Source: Benincasa hispida
Lineage: Eukaryota; Streptophyta; Magnoliopsida; Cucurbitales; Cucurbitaceae
Direction: 5' to 3'
Assembly: GCF_009727055.1 (NCBI RefSeq)
Contig: NC_052349.1
Span: 36,547,109-36,611,108, forward strand
DNA length: 64,000 nucleotides
Part shown: positions 9,715 to 20,455 of the stretch, one piece after another
How the letters are laid out: each line of letters starts with the position of its first letter
How positions within the stretch are numbered: position 1 is the stretch's first letter
Made by a program: the position numbers and the translations under genes
Notes under the pieces: generated by a model
The model's database searches: none
What the model was told of the DNA's origin: nothing
What the model saw: only the letters and a program-made list of their open reading frames with translations

Positions 9715-11340
9715 TGGACTTGTAAATGTTTTATGAGTGGAGAGGACACTCTTGAACTCAGATACGACCCCGAGATTGAAAGAACTTTCAAAGGGAGAAG
9801 CAGATCAAGTCGACATCGATGGTTAAGGCAACAACAAATGGCAAACAACCAAAATAACCAAAATTTGGCCCAACAGCTCGTTAATGCTGCAGTAAATCCA
9901 ATCCTTATAGCGAACAATAGCACGCATCTAATACATCAATTTGCATCACTGGTGTTGTACGATTTTTCGTCTGGGGTCATTTATATAATGTCTGACAGGA
10001 CCAGGTTCGAAATGAAATCTATCATGCTACAGATGTTACAGACTGCAGGACAGCTTGGTGGAGCCCACAGCGAAGAGTCTCATGCTCACATGAAACGCTT
10101 CCTAGAAACTTGTAGTTCATTCGTGATTTCTAAAACCACACCAGAAGTAATCAGATTGTCCTTATTTCCATACCCACTCTGAGATGATGCCAAGTAATGG
10201 GCAAGCTCATTGGAGCCGAACGAAATAACAATATGGGACCAGTTAGTAGAGAAGTTCATGCAAAATATTTTCCTCCCACAGTCAATGCAAGGAGGCGTCA
10301 GGAGATTATGAACTTTGAGCAAGGAGAATCTGAGACACTCATTGACGCATGGGAGAGGTTCAAAAGGTTGGTCAAAAACTATCCTAACCTTGGATTTCCT
10401 CTGACTGTATAGATGGAGACTTTCTATGGAGGATTGAATAGATCATCCCAAATGGTAGCAAACGTAGCCAATGCATGCGGTATTATGGACAATCTTACAA
10501 CGAGCCAAGGAAATTTTGGATAGGATTGCCAAACACAACATGGAGTAAGTTGATGATGCTTATGACTCTAGAACAGACAATAAGAGGCGACAACAAAATG
10601 TGATCAATTCTAATGAAGTAACTACTCTTTCAGCACAAATAACTATAATGACAAACTTAATGAAAACTTGACAATGAACAATGCAGCCCAAACGTATAGT
10701 GTACAACAAATCAACACATTCAGGCAACCCATATTGAGCTGTATGGGTTGTGTGAGCCGCATTCCTATAGTGATTGCCCCAAAATTCTGCAATCAGTCTA
10801 CTTTGAAGAACAACCCATTCTCTAGTACATATAACCTCGGATGGAGAAACCATCCAAATTTTTCTTGAGGTGGTTACCAAAAGAGTCAAAATTAGTCTAG
10901 AACACATTAGCAACAAAGGCAAGGGCCACCGCCTGGATTCCAGCCCACTTAGCAACATCCACAACATCAATCTTTTAACAGAGGGGGCAATGCTTTGAAT
11001 GCATCTTCTCCACTTGAGAACCTATTAAAAGAATATATATAGTCCAGAACAATGCATTGTTGAAAAGTCAAACATCATCGATCAGAAATCTGGAGATGCA
11101 AGTTGGCCATTACTAACGAGCTGAAGAGTCAGTCGCATGGGTCATTGCTTAGTAATACTGAAGCACCAGGAAACAATAACGGAAAGGAGCAATGTCATGC
11201 AGTGACATTTCGCAGTGGTAGATCGCTAATAGAAGAGAAGAGAGACCCAAGAAAAGATTATCATTCTTCAACGTCTGAAGACACACCTCAAACAACTACA
11301 AAATTTGAGAGAGTTCCAACCAGAAAGTGCACCTGACTCT
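9715..11340 (+). pseudogene. Athila/Tat gag, degenerate
   Basis: The plus strand reads LELRYDPEIERTFKGRSR and QQQMANNQNNQN near the N-terminus, then the gag core: HSEESHAHMKRFLETCSSF, EVIRLSLFPYPL, FPPTVNARRRQEIMNFEQGE and DAWERFKRLVKNYPNLGFP. A stop at 10180, a frame change before 10240 and further stops after 10410 break it. From 11103 on, TFRSGRSL with a charged tail matches the end of the gag/pre-protease linker. Gag would form the particle; this copy is dead. Confidence 0.85.
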
Positions 11341-11454
11341 GATAGTCATTCTTAGCCGAGTACATCCAACACAAGGGTGCCTAAGGTGTGCCTGAATGCA
11401 CCATTCCCACGACGCCTACAGAAAAAGAATGACGAAAATAAGTTTAAACGCTTC

Positions 11455-12420
11455 TTGAGGTTCTTAAGCAATTACACATCAATATCCCTCTCATTGAGGC
11501 ATTAGAACAAATGTCTAGTTATGTAAAGTTTTTTAAGGGTATCTCCTAGTTATGTAAAGTTTTTTAAGGGTATATTGTCAAAGAAAAGAAAGATCAGCGA
11601 GCTTGAATCCGTGGTATTAACACATTAGTGTAACACGTTGATAAACATAAAAATTTATGAAAAAACAAAAAGACCCAGATTGTTTAACTGTCTCATGTTC
11701 TTTGTTAGGTAGACCCTTTATGAAAACTAAAATACATGTTCATAAAGTTTTAGTTTTCATAAAGGCTCTCTATCTGTAGAATTTGATGGTGAAATTGTTT
11801 CATTCAATATTTACGATGTCATGAAAATTCCAGAGGAACATTTGTCTTTGTGTTAGGTTGATACGAATGATGTTGTTGATGAGATTGTGATGTCTATGAA
11901 TGATGATGAATTTGATGGTTTGGTCACTCCTTATATTGACTATGATTTTGAAATTGCTTCAAACAATTTTTCTCATGCTTCTTTGAATTTTTGCAACAAA
12001 TATGATTCTTGTATAAAGCTTGGTTCAAATTCTTCTCTTGATATTTGCATGAAAGAAAAATCTTCCAAAAATTTGGTTTTGAAATCTTTCAAATAATTTT
12101 TGCCATAATGATAATTCTTGTCAATTGATTGATTCACATTCTTTAAAAAGTTTTTGTATAAAAGAAAAATCTTTAAAGCATGGTTCTAAGAATTCAAAAT
12201 ATGTTTAAAATATATATATATATATACATTCTTGCTCTTTTGTTAATCTACAGGTTAAAGGGATTGAGCTCAAGACGCTCCCAACTCTTTTAAAGAGCAA
12301 CTTTTTGGACAAGTGTTTCAAGAGACCAAAAAAGAAAGGCCTAAAGAAGATTGAAAACTTTCTTGTTCCTTAAAAAGAAAAGGAAATAAAGATAGGGTGA
12401 AAAGGCTCAAGCTCAAAAAG
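11455..12420 (+). pseudogene. Athila/Tat protease stub and pol edge
   Basis: SSYVKFFKGYIVKEKKD resembles the block that precedes the protease (YAKFLKDILSKKRK type). A piece like LGRPFMKT followed by VEFDGEIVSFNIYDVM resembles the end of the protease. The active-site region between them is missing. A 31-base tandem duplication lies at 11515-11577. The part to 12420 can be followed only as fragments rich in stops. Confidence 0.6.
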
Positions 12421-12429
12421 ATTCCAAGA

Positions 12430-13459
12430 AGGGTGTGTTAGCTTAGCTCACTTGAGCTTTGCTTTGACTGAATCCTCTTACACTTAGCCCATAATCACCC
12501 AACGTCGAGCAACCAACGAGAAAAATTTGTCCTTCTAGGAGGAAGCTAGACGTCAAAATTTTCTCTTTCTTTCTTTTGATTTTTCTTATTTCTTATTTTT
12601 TTTTAATTCTTTTTAGCATTTTCAAGTAATAAAGAACTAAAATAATTTTGAATTTTTTTATTCTTTGTAGGAAATAATCATTCAGGAAAGCTTAACATTT
12701 TGCTTAAAAGCTTTAGCACCCGTCCAAAAATCAAGAGAGTTTTCTATTCCCCTTTCTATTTTGTCTTTCTACTTTTCTTTATTTCACAACATTGAGGACA
12801 ATGTTAGCTTTTAAAGTTGGGGGTAGGTGTGATGCATGCTCGCTTTGAGTTTGGCTTAATATCTAGATGATAAATGATGCTGAAATATTATTCATCTGAG
12901 CTCAAGTTTGTGGTTTTGATACTTTGGTGTTTTGTGATTTTATGATTTTGATATATGCTTTGTGACTTTGGTATATTCTTTGATATTTTGATAAATTTGT
13001 GAAATCTGAGAATTTTGTGATTCTTGATGATAGAAAATAAAAAAATTGTGACTTTGAGCATTTCATTTTTGTTTCAATGTTCAAATGTATGAATGTTTGA
13101 TTGTATGAACATACATAGAAAAACAAACATAATCAATTCAATTCATTTTTTTTGTTCAATAATTTATTTATAATCAATGAAAAGTTGATGATGCACTCCT
13201 TTAGGTGTATGCTTTCGAGACCTTAGATACCAAAAAAAAAAAAAATTTGACCTCATTTTTTTGAAAATTTTTCTTGTCAATCTCATGAAAAATTGAATGT
13301 CTTGTTTCAAGTTCATTTAGAATCCTAGACTTCTAGAAAAGTTTTATCTTTCTTGATTTTTTTTGTCACCTCAAAAGGCCCATCTTTAGCCTTCAAAGTA
13401 ATCAACTTGTTTTAGAAGCAAGACTAAACAAAGTAGATAAAAAAAGGCCTAGTGTGGTG

Positions 13460-13495
<36 letters not shown>

Positions 13496-14100
13496 ATTTA
13501 ATGCATTAAAAAAAAAAGCATTGCTAGTTAAGCTTAAAAAAAAAGTGTGTGGGTGCATGGATAGAGGTGAAAAAAACTACCTCTGTTGTATCTAGTTAGG
13601 ACCGTGCGAGAAAAGAATGGATAGGTTCCTATAGGTTGAGTGTGAAAGCCAACCCTCTAGGTAAAAAAGATATCTTCTATATTTTTTGTGTGTAAGTTTT
13701 TAGGCACCCTTGCTTTAGTAATACCTCTCTTTTTTGCAGGGTGGTATGTCTTAGGTCAATAAATGAGACAGAGTAGGGGGAAAAGGAAATGAGAGTTAAA
13801 TAAACCCTTTTCGGTGTCTTAGACTCTAAAATAACGAGAGCATTGTATTCTTTCTTCCATGATTTTACTAAAAAAAAAAATCTTTTCAAAACTGAGTTTC
13901 AATTGATTGTTTGCAAATATTTGACTATCTAAGTGATTGATTGGATTACTTTCTAGACAACTGAGACTTGAGATTAGATCACATGATTAAGTAAACCAAA
14001 TGATTGAGTGAATCAAATGACGACTGAATAAAATGAATCAAATCTTTTTGCTTGAAAGTTTTCCTTGCTCGGGACAATCAAGAGTTAAGTTGAGGGTGTT
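12430..14100 (+). other. Athila/Tat 3' spacer with polypurine motifs
   Basis: Non-coding and rich in A and T homopolymers. At 12790-12830 an 18-base dyad AACATTGAGGACAATGTT is followed by AAGTTGGGGGTAGGTGTG, a pairing usual downstream of pol in this superfamily. At 14068-14100 GCTCGGGACAATCAAGAG and TTGAGGGTGTT precede the LTR, fitting the family polypurine region. Confidence 0.7.
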
Positions 14101-15489
14101 TGATAGCACTAAAAAAAAGAGCTAGTTTTATGTCCTTACATATTTGTATGATTCTTATACATAAAATATTCATTTTATGGGTAAATTCATCCTGAGGACC
14201 AAATGAGACACTTAGAAGAAAAATGAGCTAAATTTGTGTTAAAATGGAGCTTAGAATCAACAAAATTGAAGAAGTTGCTCAAATTACCAAAATGCAACTC
14301 AATAGAGAGCATTTGGTAATGTATAACGTCACAACCCTAGCTCAACGCTCAATGTGACGCTTGAAGGTAGTAGCATTAGATACAGGACAGCGTCGCAATC
14401 CTACCCTTTGCATCGCAACGCTATGTAGATTAATGGAAATTTTAGCTTCCACGCGCGCTGCCTCATCGTAAGTCAGCTCAACGCTCGAGGCCTAGATCAA
14501 TAAAAGTGTTGCAACGCTCATTGGAGAGTCGCGACGTTGCACCATAGATATAAAAGAAAAATTTATGATTTTGCATGAATGAGAGACCATTTTTTAGAGA
14601 ATTTTAGAACACCTTGAAGAAACTCTACCCAAATTTCATCATTCTTTCAACTATGTTTGTATTGTTTCATTCAATTCTTGTTATTCCCTTCAGATTGATT
14701 GAAGAAATCAACATCATGTAAGGCTAAATAAGCGTTAACTCTTGGGAAATAGTCAAGTAGGTTTAGTTCTTGAGAATTTTGTAATTTTTCTTATGAATCT
14801 CATAATTCTTGGTTAATTCTTGTATGAATTTTTAATAGAAATTGATTGTGATGTACTGGCTACTCGGATCTTTTAGTTTCTTGCTTACGAATTCTACTTG
14901 TAATGAATAAAGACTTTTTTGAATTCTTGCATAAGTAATCTAATTAGAATTTTCCAATAAATTAGTTTCGCTTTCCAACTTAAAGAACGTCACAACAAAT
15001 AACCAAGATTTTAACGTAAATTAGGATTAAACATGATAATTGTTGTCAAGGAAGTGTTTTTGACTAATTTAGGATTAATTGGAATATATTTTTTATTAAC
15101 TAATTGGGTTAATAGACATTGATTAATAGGTTGCGGAATTGTGTAAATTTCATAATTATTTTTAATTCATAGAACTACACCTAATGACTATATTTCCCAA
15201 GAATCTTTTCATACAGAATTTACAAATATATTTTGTGCTCAAATTTTATGTCTTAAAATAATAAAAATCTATATTTTACTTTATTTTAATTTCTTTTTTT
15301 TTAAAAAAAAACAAAACTTCATTTTTTCAAGAAATTTGTTACTTGATTTAATTGGCCAATTGGTTCCTTGAAGTTCGACCCCATACTTATCGGTTATACT
15401 ACTAGTTAGTATAAGAACTAGGTTCGGTGAATTACAAATATTATTTGTTTAGGTCAAGAGTTTATTAACAACGTAAATCCCACCTAACA
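14101..15489 (+). repeat. 3' LTR of Athila/Tat element
   Basis: Starts TGATAGCACTA directly after the G-rich tract and probably ends ...CACCTAACA. GTTCGACCCCATACTTATCG at 15375-15394 is the usual near-terminal phrase. Between 14330 and 14550 there are several CAACGCT and GCGTCGCAACGC words. The end coordinate is inferred from TG...CA rules, without a matching partner LTR. Confidence 0.65.
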
Positions 15490-16099
15490 ATAAACATTTA
15501 TTGATATTGCAATAATTTTATAAAAAATTTCATACCATCTAAATTCAGTAATTTAAATCACATGGATAAATCCATACTTAGATCATTCTCATGATATACA
15601 TAACACATGAAAATATAATAAATAAATTTATTTTACCAAACTTCATGAAATTTAAATATGCAAAATATAGAAACATTAAAACTTAAATGGAAAAGTTTGA
15701 GAATCATGAACTTTCAACTTAAAAATAATATGAATTTAAAACAAAAATTCATGACTACTCTGGCATACAATTATTTTCTTAACCAGAAGACATCGACTAA
15801 CATTTTAAAAGAAAAGATAATAATAAATAATTAGTTTTGAGTTAGCCCACTAGTGCATATCAAAATCTTTATTTACCAGATTTTATATGAATATCAAATT
15901 CGGATGACATCAATCGTTTTGATTTTCTTTCAATTTTTTTTAAGGGTTAGTGGCATAAATAGAATTCAAGTCCAAAATAATAGAATATGTAGTACAAGGA
16001 TAAAATAATTACATAGATAGATCAAAAAATGGTAAAAGACTAAAAAACCCATGCCTAGTCACCATTGTGCTCGCTTCTTCTCGATTTTCTCAAATTAAA
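15490..16099. other. AT-rich stretch, nothing recognised
   Basis: AT-rich sequence with no open frame of note, no RNA gene and no repeat that I can name. Confidence 0.6.
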
Positions 16100-17175
16100 A
16101 GCTATCACTATTAGCAGGGTTCGCTTCTTCTTGGTATCAGTGATAACCACTGATAGCAGCTATAGTTGCTATCAGCTGCTATCTCTGATAGCTTCTATCA
16201 ATTGCTAACGATGATAGTTGCTATCAATGATAGCTTTGAATTTGAGAAAAATTAATACAATCTTGAAATATTAGCTTTTAATTTGCTATCAATTATTAGT
16301 AGCTATCATTGATTCACTTTCACCAATTGGAATCAACATTGAAATATTACTACTTAAGACTATCAATAGCTACCAATGATAGATTTATAAATAGTGATCA
16401 ACTTTGAAAGAAGACCAATAACTTTGATTACCATAGTAGTTATCACTAATAATCTTTTATCATGGCTATCATCGATAGCAGCTATCAGTCGTTATCACTG
16501 ATAAACTTTCATAAATTAGAATCAACCTTGAAATATTAACACTTAAGGCTATCAATGATAGACTTCTATAACTGGTTATCACCTTTGAAAGAAACTCGAT
16601 ATATAGATATCACCTAAGTTTTATCACCGATTTCGCTAACATTACTCATATTGTGGTTATCAGTGATAGCTTCTTTCACTGATAACATCACTAATAAGAT
16701 GCTATCAATGATCTCACTGATATCATGCTATCAGTGATAGTTCTCTATCACCGATAACGTGCTATCAGTGGTAGCTTCTATCACCAATAACGTGCTATCA
16801 GATAGCTTCTATCATCAATAACATGCTATTAGTATTAGCTTCTATAATTGATAACATACTATCAGTAGTAGCTTCTATCAATCATAGTCACCGAACACCT
16901 TTTTGCCCTTTTCTCATTCTTCCCAAACATTTGTAAGTCCCTTTTCTTTTCGATGATAGCTTCTATCACTAATAAGCATGCTATTACTGATAACTTCTAG
17001 GCATTCCACTTATATTTTAGTTCGAGATTCAACTTTATTAATTAAATTCACTAAGTTGGCTATCAATGATAGATTTCAATAAGTGGCTATTAACTATGAA
17101 AATATAATCAAAGATTAAGCTATCAATGATAGAAAATATTAGTGGCTATCACTGATAGACTTTCATTTGCTATTT
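16100..17175. repeat. palindromic minisatellite, ~33-bp unit
   Basis: Degenerate repeats of GCTATCAGTGATAGCTTCTA followed by TCACCGATAACGT fill this stretch. The most regular part starts units at 16727, 16761, 16794, 16825 and 16858 (spacing 31-34). Each unit contains the self-complementary core CTATCANTGATAG or a close variant, so single strands could fold into many short hairpins. No coding signal. Confidence 0.85.
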
Positions 17176-17284
17176 ATATTTATTGTTTGTTATAATAATC
17201 AAACTTGATGATTGGATTGTTGGTGTTAAGTCACTTATGAATTGAGTACTTTCAAATCATGCGTATGGAACTCGCCTCATAATT

Positions 17285-17930
17285 CTTGTGAAAAAAAAGG
17301 AAAGAAGAAAAAAATTTAAATAAAGGAAAGAAAAATTTTAAAAATAAGAGAAGGAGAGGAAGCAAAAAACTAAAAAAAAAAAAAAAAAAAATCAAATAGA
17401 AAAAAAAGGAAGCAAAAATCGGACAAATGAAAGAAAAACTAAAAAAGAAAAAGAAAGGGAAGAAGAAAAAATCGGAGAAAGAAAAGAAAAGAAAATAATA
17501 AAAAAAGATAAGGGAAGAAGCAAAAATCGGAGAAAGGGAAGAAAATAAAAATAAAAAAAGAATAAGCAAGAACTGAAGAAAGAAAATAAAAATAAAAAAA
17601 GGAATAAGCAAAAATCGAAGAAAGAAAAGAAAATTAAAAAAATGAAAGAAAATAAAAAATAAAGGAAAGAACAAAAAAAGGGAAAAAGAAGGAAATGGAA
17701 GAAAATAAAAAATAAAGGAAAAAAGCAAAAATCAGATAAAAGAAAGAACAAAATAAAATAAAAAGAAGAAGAAGCAAAAACCGAGAAAGAAAATAAAATG
17801 AAAGAATGAAAGAATTGAGGAAAGAAGCAAAAATTGAAGAAAATAAAGAAAATAAAAAGACTAAAAAAAAGGTATACAACAAGATAAGACAAGGAGGGCG
17901 AAATTGGAAATTAAAAAAAATCAAAGATTG
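17285..17930 (+). repeat. purine-rich minisatellite tract
   Basis: The plus strand is overwhelmingly A and G for about 640 bases. A degenerate unit with core GAAGCAAAAATCGGAGAAAG recurs near 17409, 17461, 17516, 17603, 17719, 17770 and 17825. Long minus-strand frames here encode only Phe/Ser/Leu-rich low-complexity peptide and are not genes. Confidence 0.85.
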
Positions 17931-18685
17931 ACTAGTCAACTCATCCATATTTACAAATATTTTAAAGATGTAATATATTTTTAGATTTTTTCTCTTATTC
18001 TACTATATATTACAAATATCATTTTTTTAATGCAAGCATTCCAATTATGAAAAACACTTTACTTCAAACGACAATTATCAGAAGCTGATAAAAGTTTCTT
18101 AATTCATAAAAATACAATTGTTTTGCAGCGAAAGACCTAATAAATCATCAATGGAAAATCATCTATTCTAAAATATGGTTCCGATACCACATGAAAGTTT
18201 TAACTTTATGATTATATACTAAACTCTAATATTGTATAAAATAATAAATATCAAGATCACCACTAACTATAATATCGTATAAAATAATAAATATCAAGAT
18301 CTCTGAACTAGATGATTTTCATAATAAAAGTACTTAGAATAACATATCCGTGAGGTGTTGTGTTTCTCTCTCTTGACTTTCCTTTAGAACTTAATTAGAT
18401 TTTTCGATGAGAAGAAAGAAGACCAATCTCTAGAGTTTTATCTTTATATAGACACCTCTTGTAACCTTCTAAAAATAGTAAATGCAAAAATGCTTAATTT
18501 CAAAAGATGCTTTACTTAGAGCTTTTACTTTCATAATCATTTAAAACTCAATCTAAACTTATGATCATTTGGTGACTATTGGGGTTAGTCATTAACTCTA
18601 CTTTGACCTTCTGCTAGATGAATTTGTTCTATCAGAATGGTTAGTGCCTTATTGGCTACTGACCTAGATATTTATGATATTCAAT
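17931..18685. other. AT-rich intergenic stretch
   Basis: No gene or named repeat seen. A short near-repeat (aaataataaatatcaagatc, about 20 bases) occurs twice near 18240 and 18280. Confidence 0.6.
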
Positions 18686-18700
18686 ACTAATTTAGAGTTT

Positions 18701-18809
18701 TTTTTTTTTCAAAGGTTTTATAATTAAAATGTGGGGCGAAGGAATCGAATTTCAAACCTCGAGGTCAATAGTACAAACACTATGTCAGTTGAGTTACACT
18801 CTTATTGAC
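18701..18809 (-). mobile_element. tRNA-derived SINE
   Basis: On the minus strand there is an A-box-like stretch (GTAACTCAACTGACATAGTG), a B-box-like stretch (GGTTTGAAATTCGATTCC), and an A-tail seen as a T run at 18701-18709. It is flanked by ACTAATTTAGAGTTT at 18686-18700 and ACTAATTTAAAGTTT at 18810-18824, a 15-base target-site duplication with one mismatch. SINEs are transcribed by RNA polymerase III and moved by LINE proteins. Confidence 0.85.
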
Positions 18810-18991
18810 ACTAATTTAAAGTTTCATACATGGAAATTTTATCTAGACCTTTATGGTGATATGATAATGCCCATAAAATCAACATGAAAAATAAATAAAT
18901 GATGGATTTTATTTTGGGTTGTAGTTTTTTTTCCAAAAAAAATCTATTATCTGGATTAGATATAATAAAAAAATATTAACCAAATACTACA

Positions 18992-19118
18992 AACACGTTT
19001 GAGAGTGATTTTAAAATGGTGAAAATCACTTGTTAAATTTACTATTTGACTTTGACTTAATAACTTTAAATAGGATCAAAGTGATTTAACCATTTTAAAA
19101 ATACTCCCAAACATGTCT
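18992..19118. mobile_element. MITE with long terminal inverted repeats
   Basis: The left end ACACGTTTGAGAGTGATTTT followed by AAAATGGT is mirrored by the right end AACCATTTTAAAAATACTCC followed by CAAACATGT. About 27 of 32 positions pair, at 127 bases total length. No coding capacity. Superfamily not assigned. Confidence 0.75.
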
Positions 19119-19449
19119 TAAATTTTGGTGCCTAAATAAGCAAATCAAGTGTTAAAAAATACGTTTCGTCTTTGAATGAAGTAACAATTTATTTAAACAT
19201 TCATTTGTATCAATTCAATCTCAAAACTTTAATAAGTAATGATTTAAACTTTATACTTTACCATTTGTAGTCCATATTATGTATAATATCATTAAAATTT
19301 AATGAAACTTCTTACATGTATAGATTAATAAATTGAATAGAGATCAAATTCATTTGTAAATTATAAAGATTAAGTCGTTATGTAATTAAAATTGACAATC
19401 TCTAATGATATTTATCATGGTAGAAACTAACTATTACAAATTGAAAAGT

Positions 19450-19760
19450 TGAAAACTAAAACTCTGTTTAGTAACCATTTAGTTTTCTATTTTTTTTTTT
19501 TTTGAAAATTAAGCTTATACACTCCTTACACCTCCAAATTTCTTCATTTGTTATCTACTTTTTACCAATGATTTAAAAAAATTAAACTCAAATTTTGAAA
19601 ACTAAAAAAAAAATAGCTTTTGATTTTTTTTTTCTTTTTGAAATTTGGCTAAGAACTCAACTATTATACTTAAAAAAGATACAAATCATTATTTAAAAAA
19701 AAAAATAGGTTTAATTTTCAAAAACCAAAAACTAAAAATGAAAGGGATACCTATTACAAG
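19450..19760. mobile_element. probable MITE with imperfect inverted ends
   Basis: The left part TAGTAACCATTTAGTTTTCT and the right part AAACTAAAAATG...GGATACCTATTACA are roughly inverted copies. T-rich then A-rich interiors separate them. This layout is common in dispersed non-autonomous elements of cucurbits (recollection), but the ends are degenerate here. Confidence 0.5.
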
Positions 19761-19769
19761 CTAAAATAT

Positions 19770-20455
19770 AAGTAAAAGTAAAGAGCAGACTATATTTATA
19801 AGACCAAAAATGGTTTTTAACCAAGAATCAATATAGCAAGGGAATCTAGATAACGAACCTAATTACTTGAATACTTTATATTCAATCGAATGAAAATAGA
19901 CCGAATCAACATATGGAGTAAACAAAAATATATTAATTTCACTTTAAACTTTAGATAATTATGTTTTAGTTTGGTTCATCTAGGAAGACATTTGAGTTAG
20001 TTGGCCGTAAACTCCAGTCGAATTCAATAAGAGGCAACTATTTGGATTGACGATCTAAGTACATTTTTTAAGCATTTAAAAAGTCAATCCAAACATGAAC
20101 GGTTGTAGGTATATATTTTCTCTCATCTAAAATACATTTTTTAAAGTATATATGTGTGTATATATCACCCTCAATTCTCAGCCTTTTTCAACAAAACAAG
20201 GATTATAAACTTTAGTTCCCATCTTCACATTGACGCTTACATAGAATCCTTTTATTTGGAAAATTTGTAAACAAGACATGGTCCAAAAATATACATATAT
20301 AAACCAAAGTCCAAGCTACCAGAAAAATAAACCAGGCTTTTACCAGTAGCTTACAATTCAGTTAGATCTCCTCTCTCATTCTGTAACTTAAAGCATTGAT
20401 TAAGAACCACAGCAAAGTATGTTATTTAGAAGAGAATTTGGCCCAGAAGAGATGG
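19770..20455. other. 3' flank of the ALIS gene
   Basis: AT-rich, no other gene seen. The 3' untranslated region of the minus-strand gene must begin at 20455 and extend left. No polyadenylation signal could be chosen with confidence. Confidence 0.55.

Larger units (their letters stand above)
8604..15489 (+). mobile_element. Athila/Tat-type Ty3/gypsy element, pol-deleted
   Basis: On the plus strand there are an LTR-like segment, a decayed primer binding site, an Athila-type gag, a stub of protease, an Athila-type 3' spacer and a 3' LTR. Reverse transcriptase, RNase H and integrase are absent between about 12100 and 12420. The left and right LTR-like regions look like different families, so this is either a recombinant or a strongly rearranged element. 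The chromovirus at 1-8603 lies directly against its left part. Confidence 0.75.

Noticed and set aside
16727..16740. Exact match of CTATCAGTGATAG to the core of the bacterial tet operator
   Set aside because: The 13-mer is one unit of a degenerate plant minisatellite with many variants. No TetR gene or bacterial context exists, so the match is coincidence.
17252..17948. Long minus-strand open frames rich in Phe, Ser and Leu, looking like multi-pass membrane proteins
   Set aside because: They are translations of a purine-rich tandem repeat read on its pyrimidine strand; several frames overlap and none has a family signature.
18715..18800. Functional tRNA gene
   Set aside because: The internal boxes are present but the cloverleaf and anticodon arm are not, and the A-tail and target duplication show a SINE.
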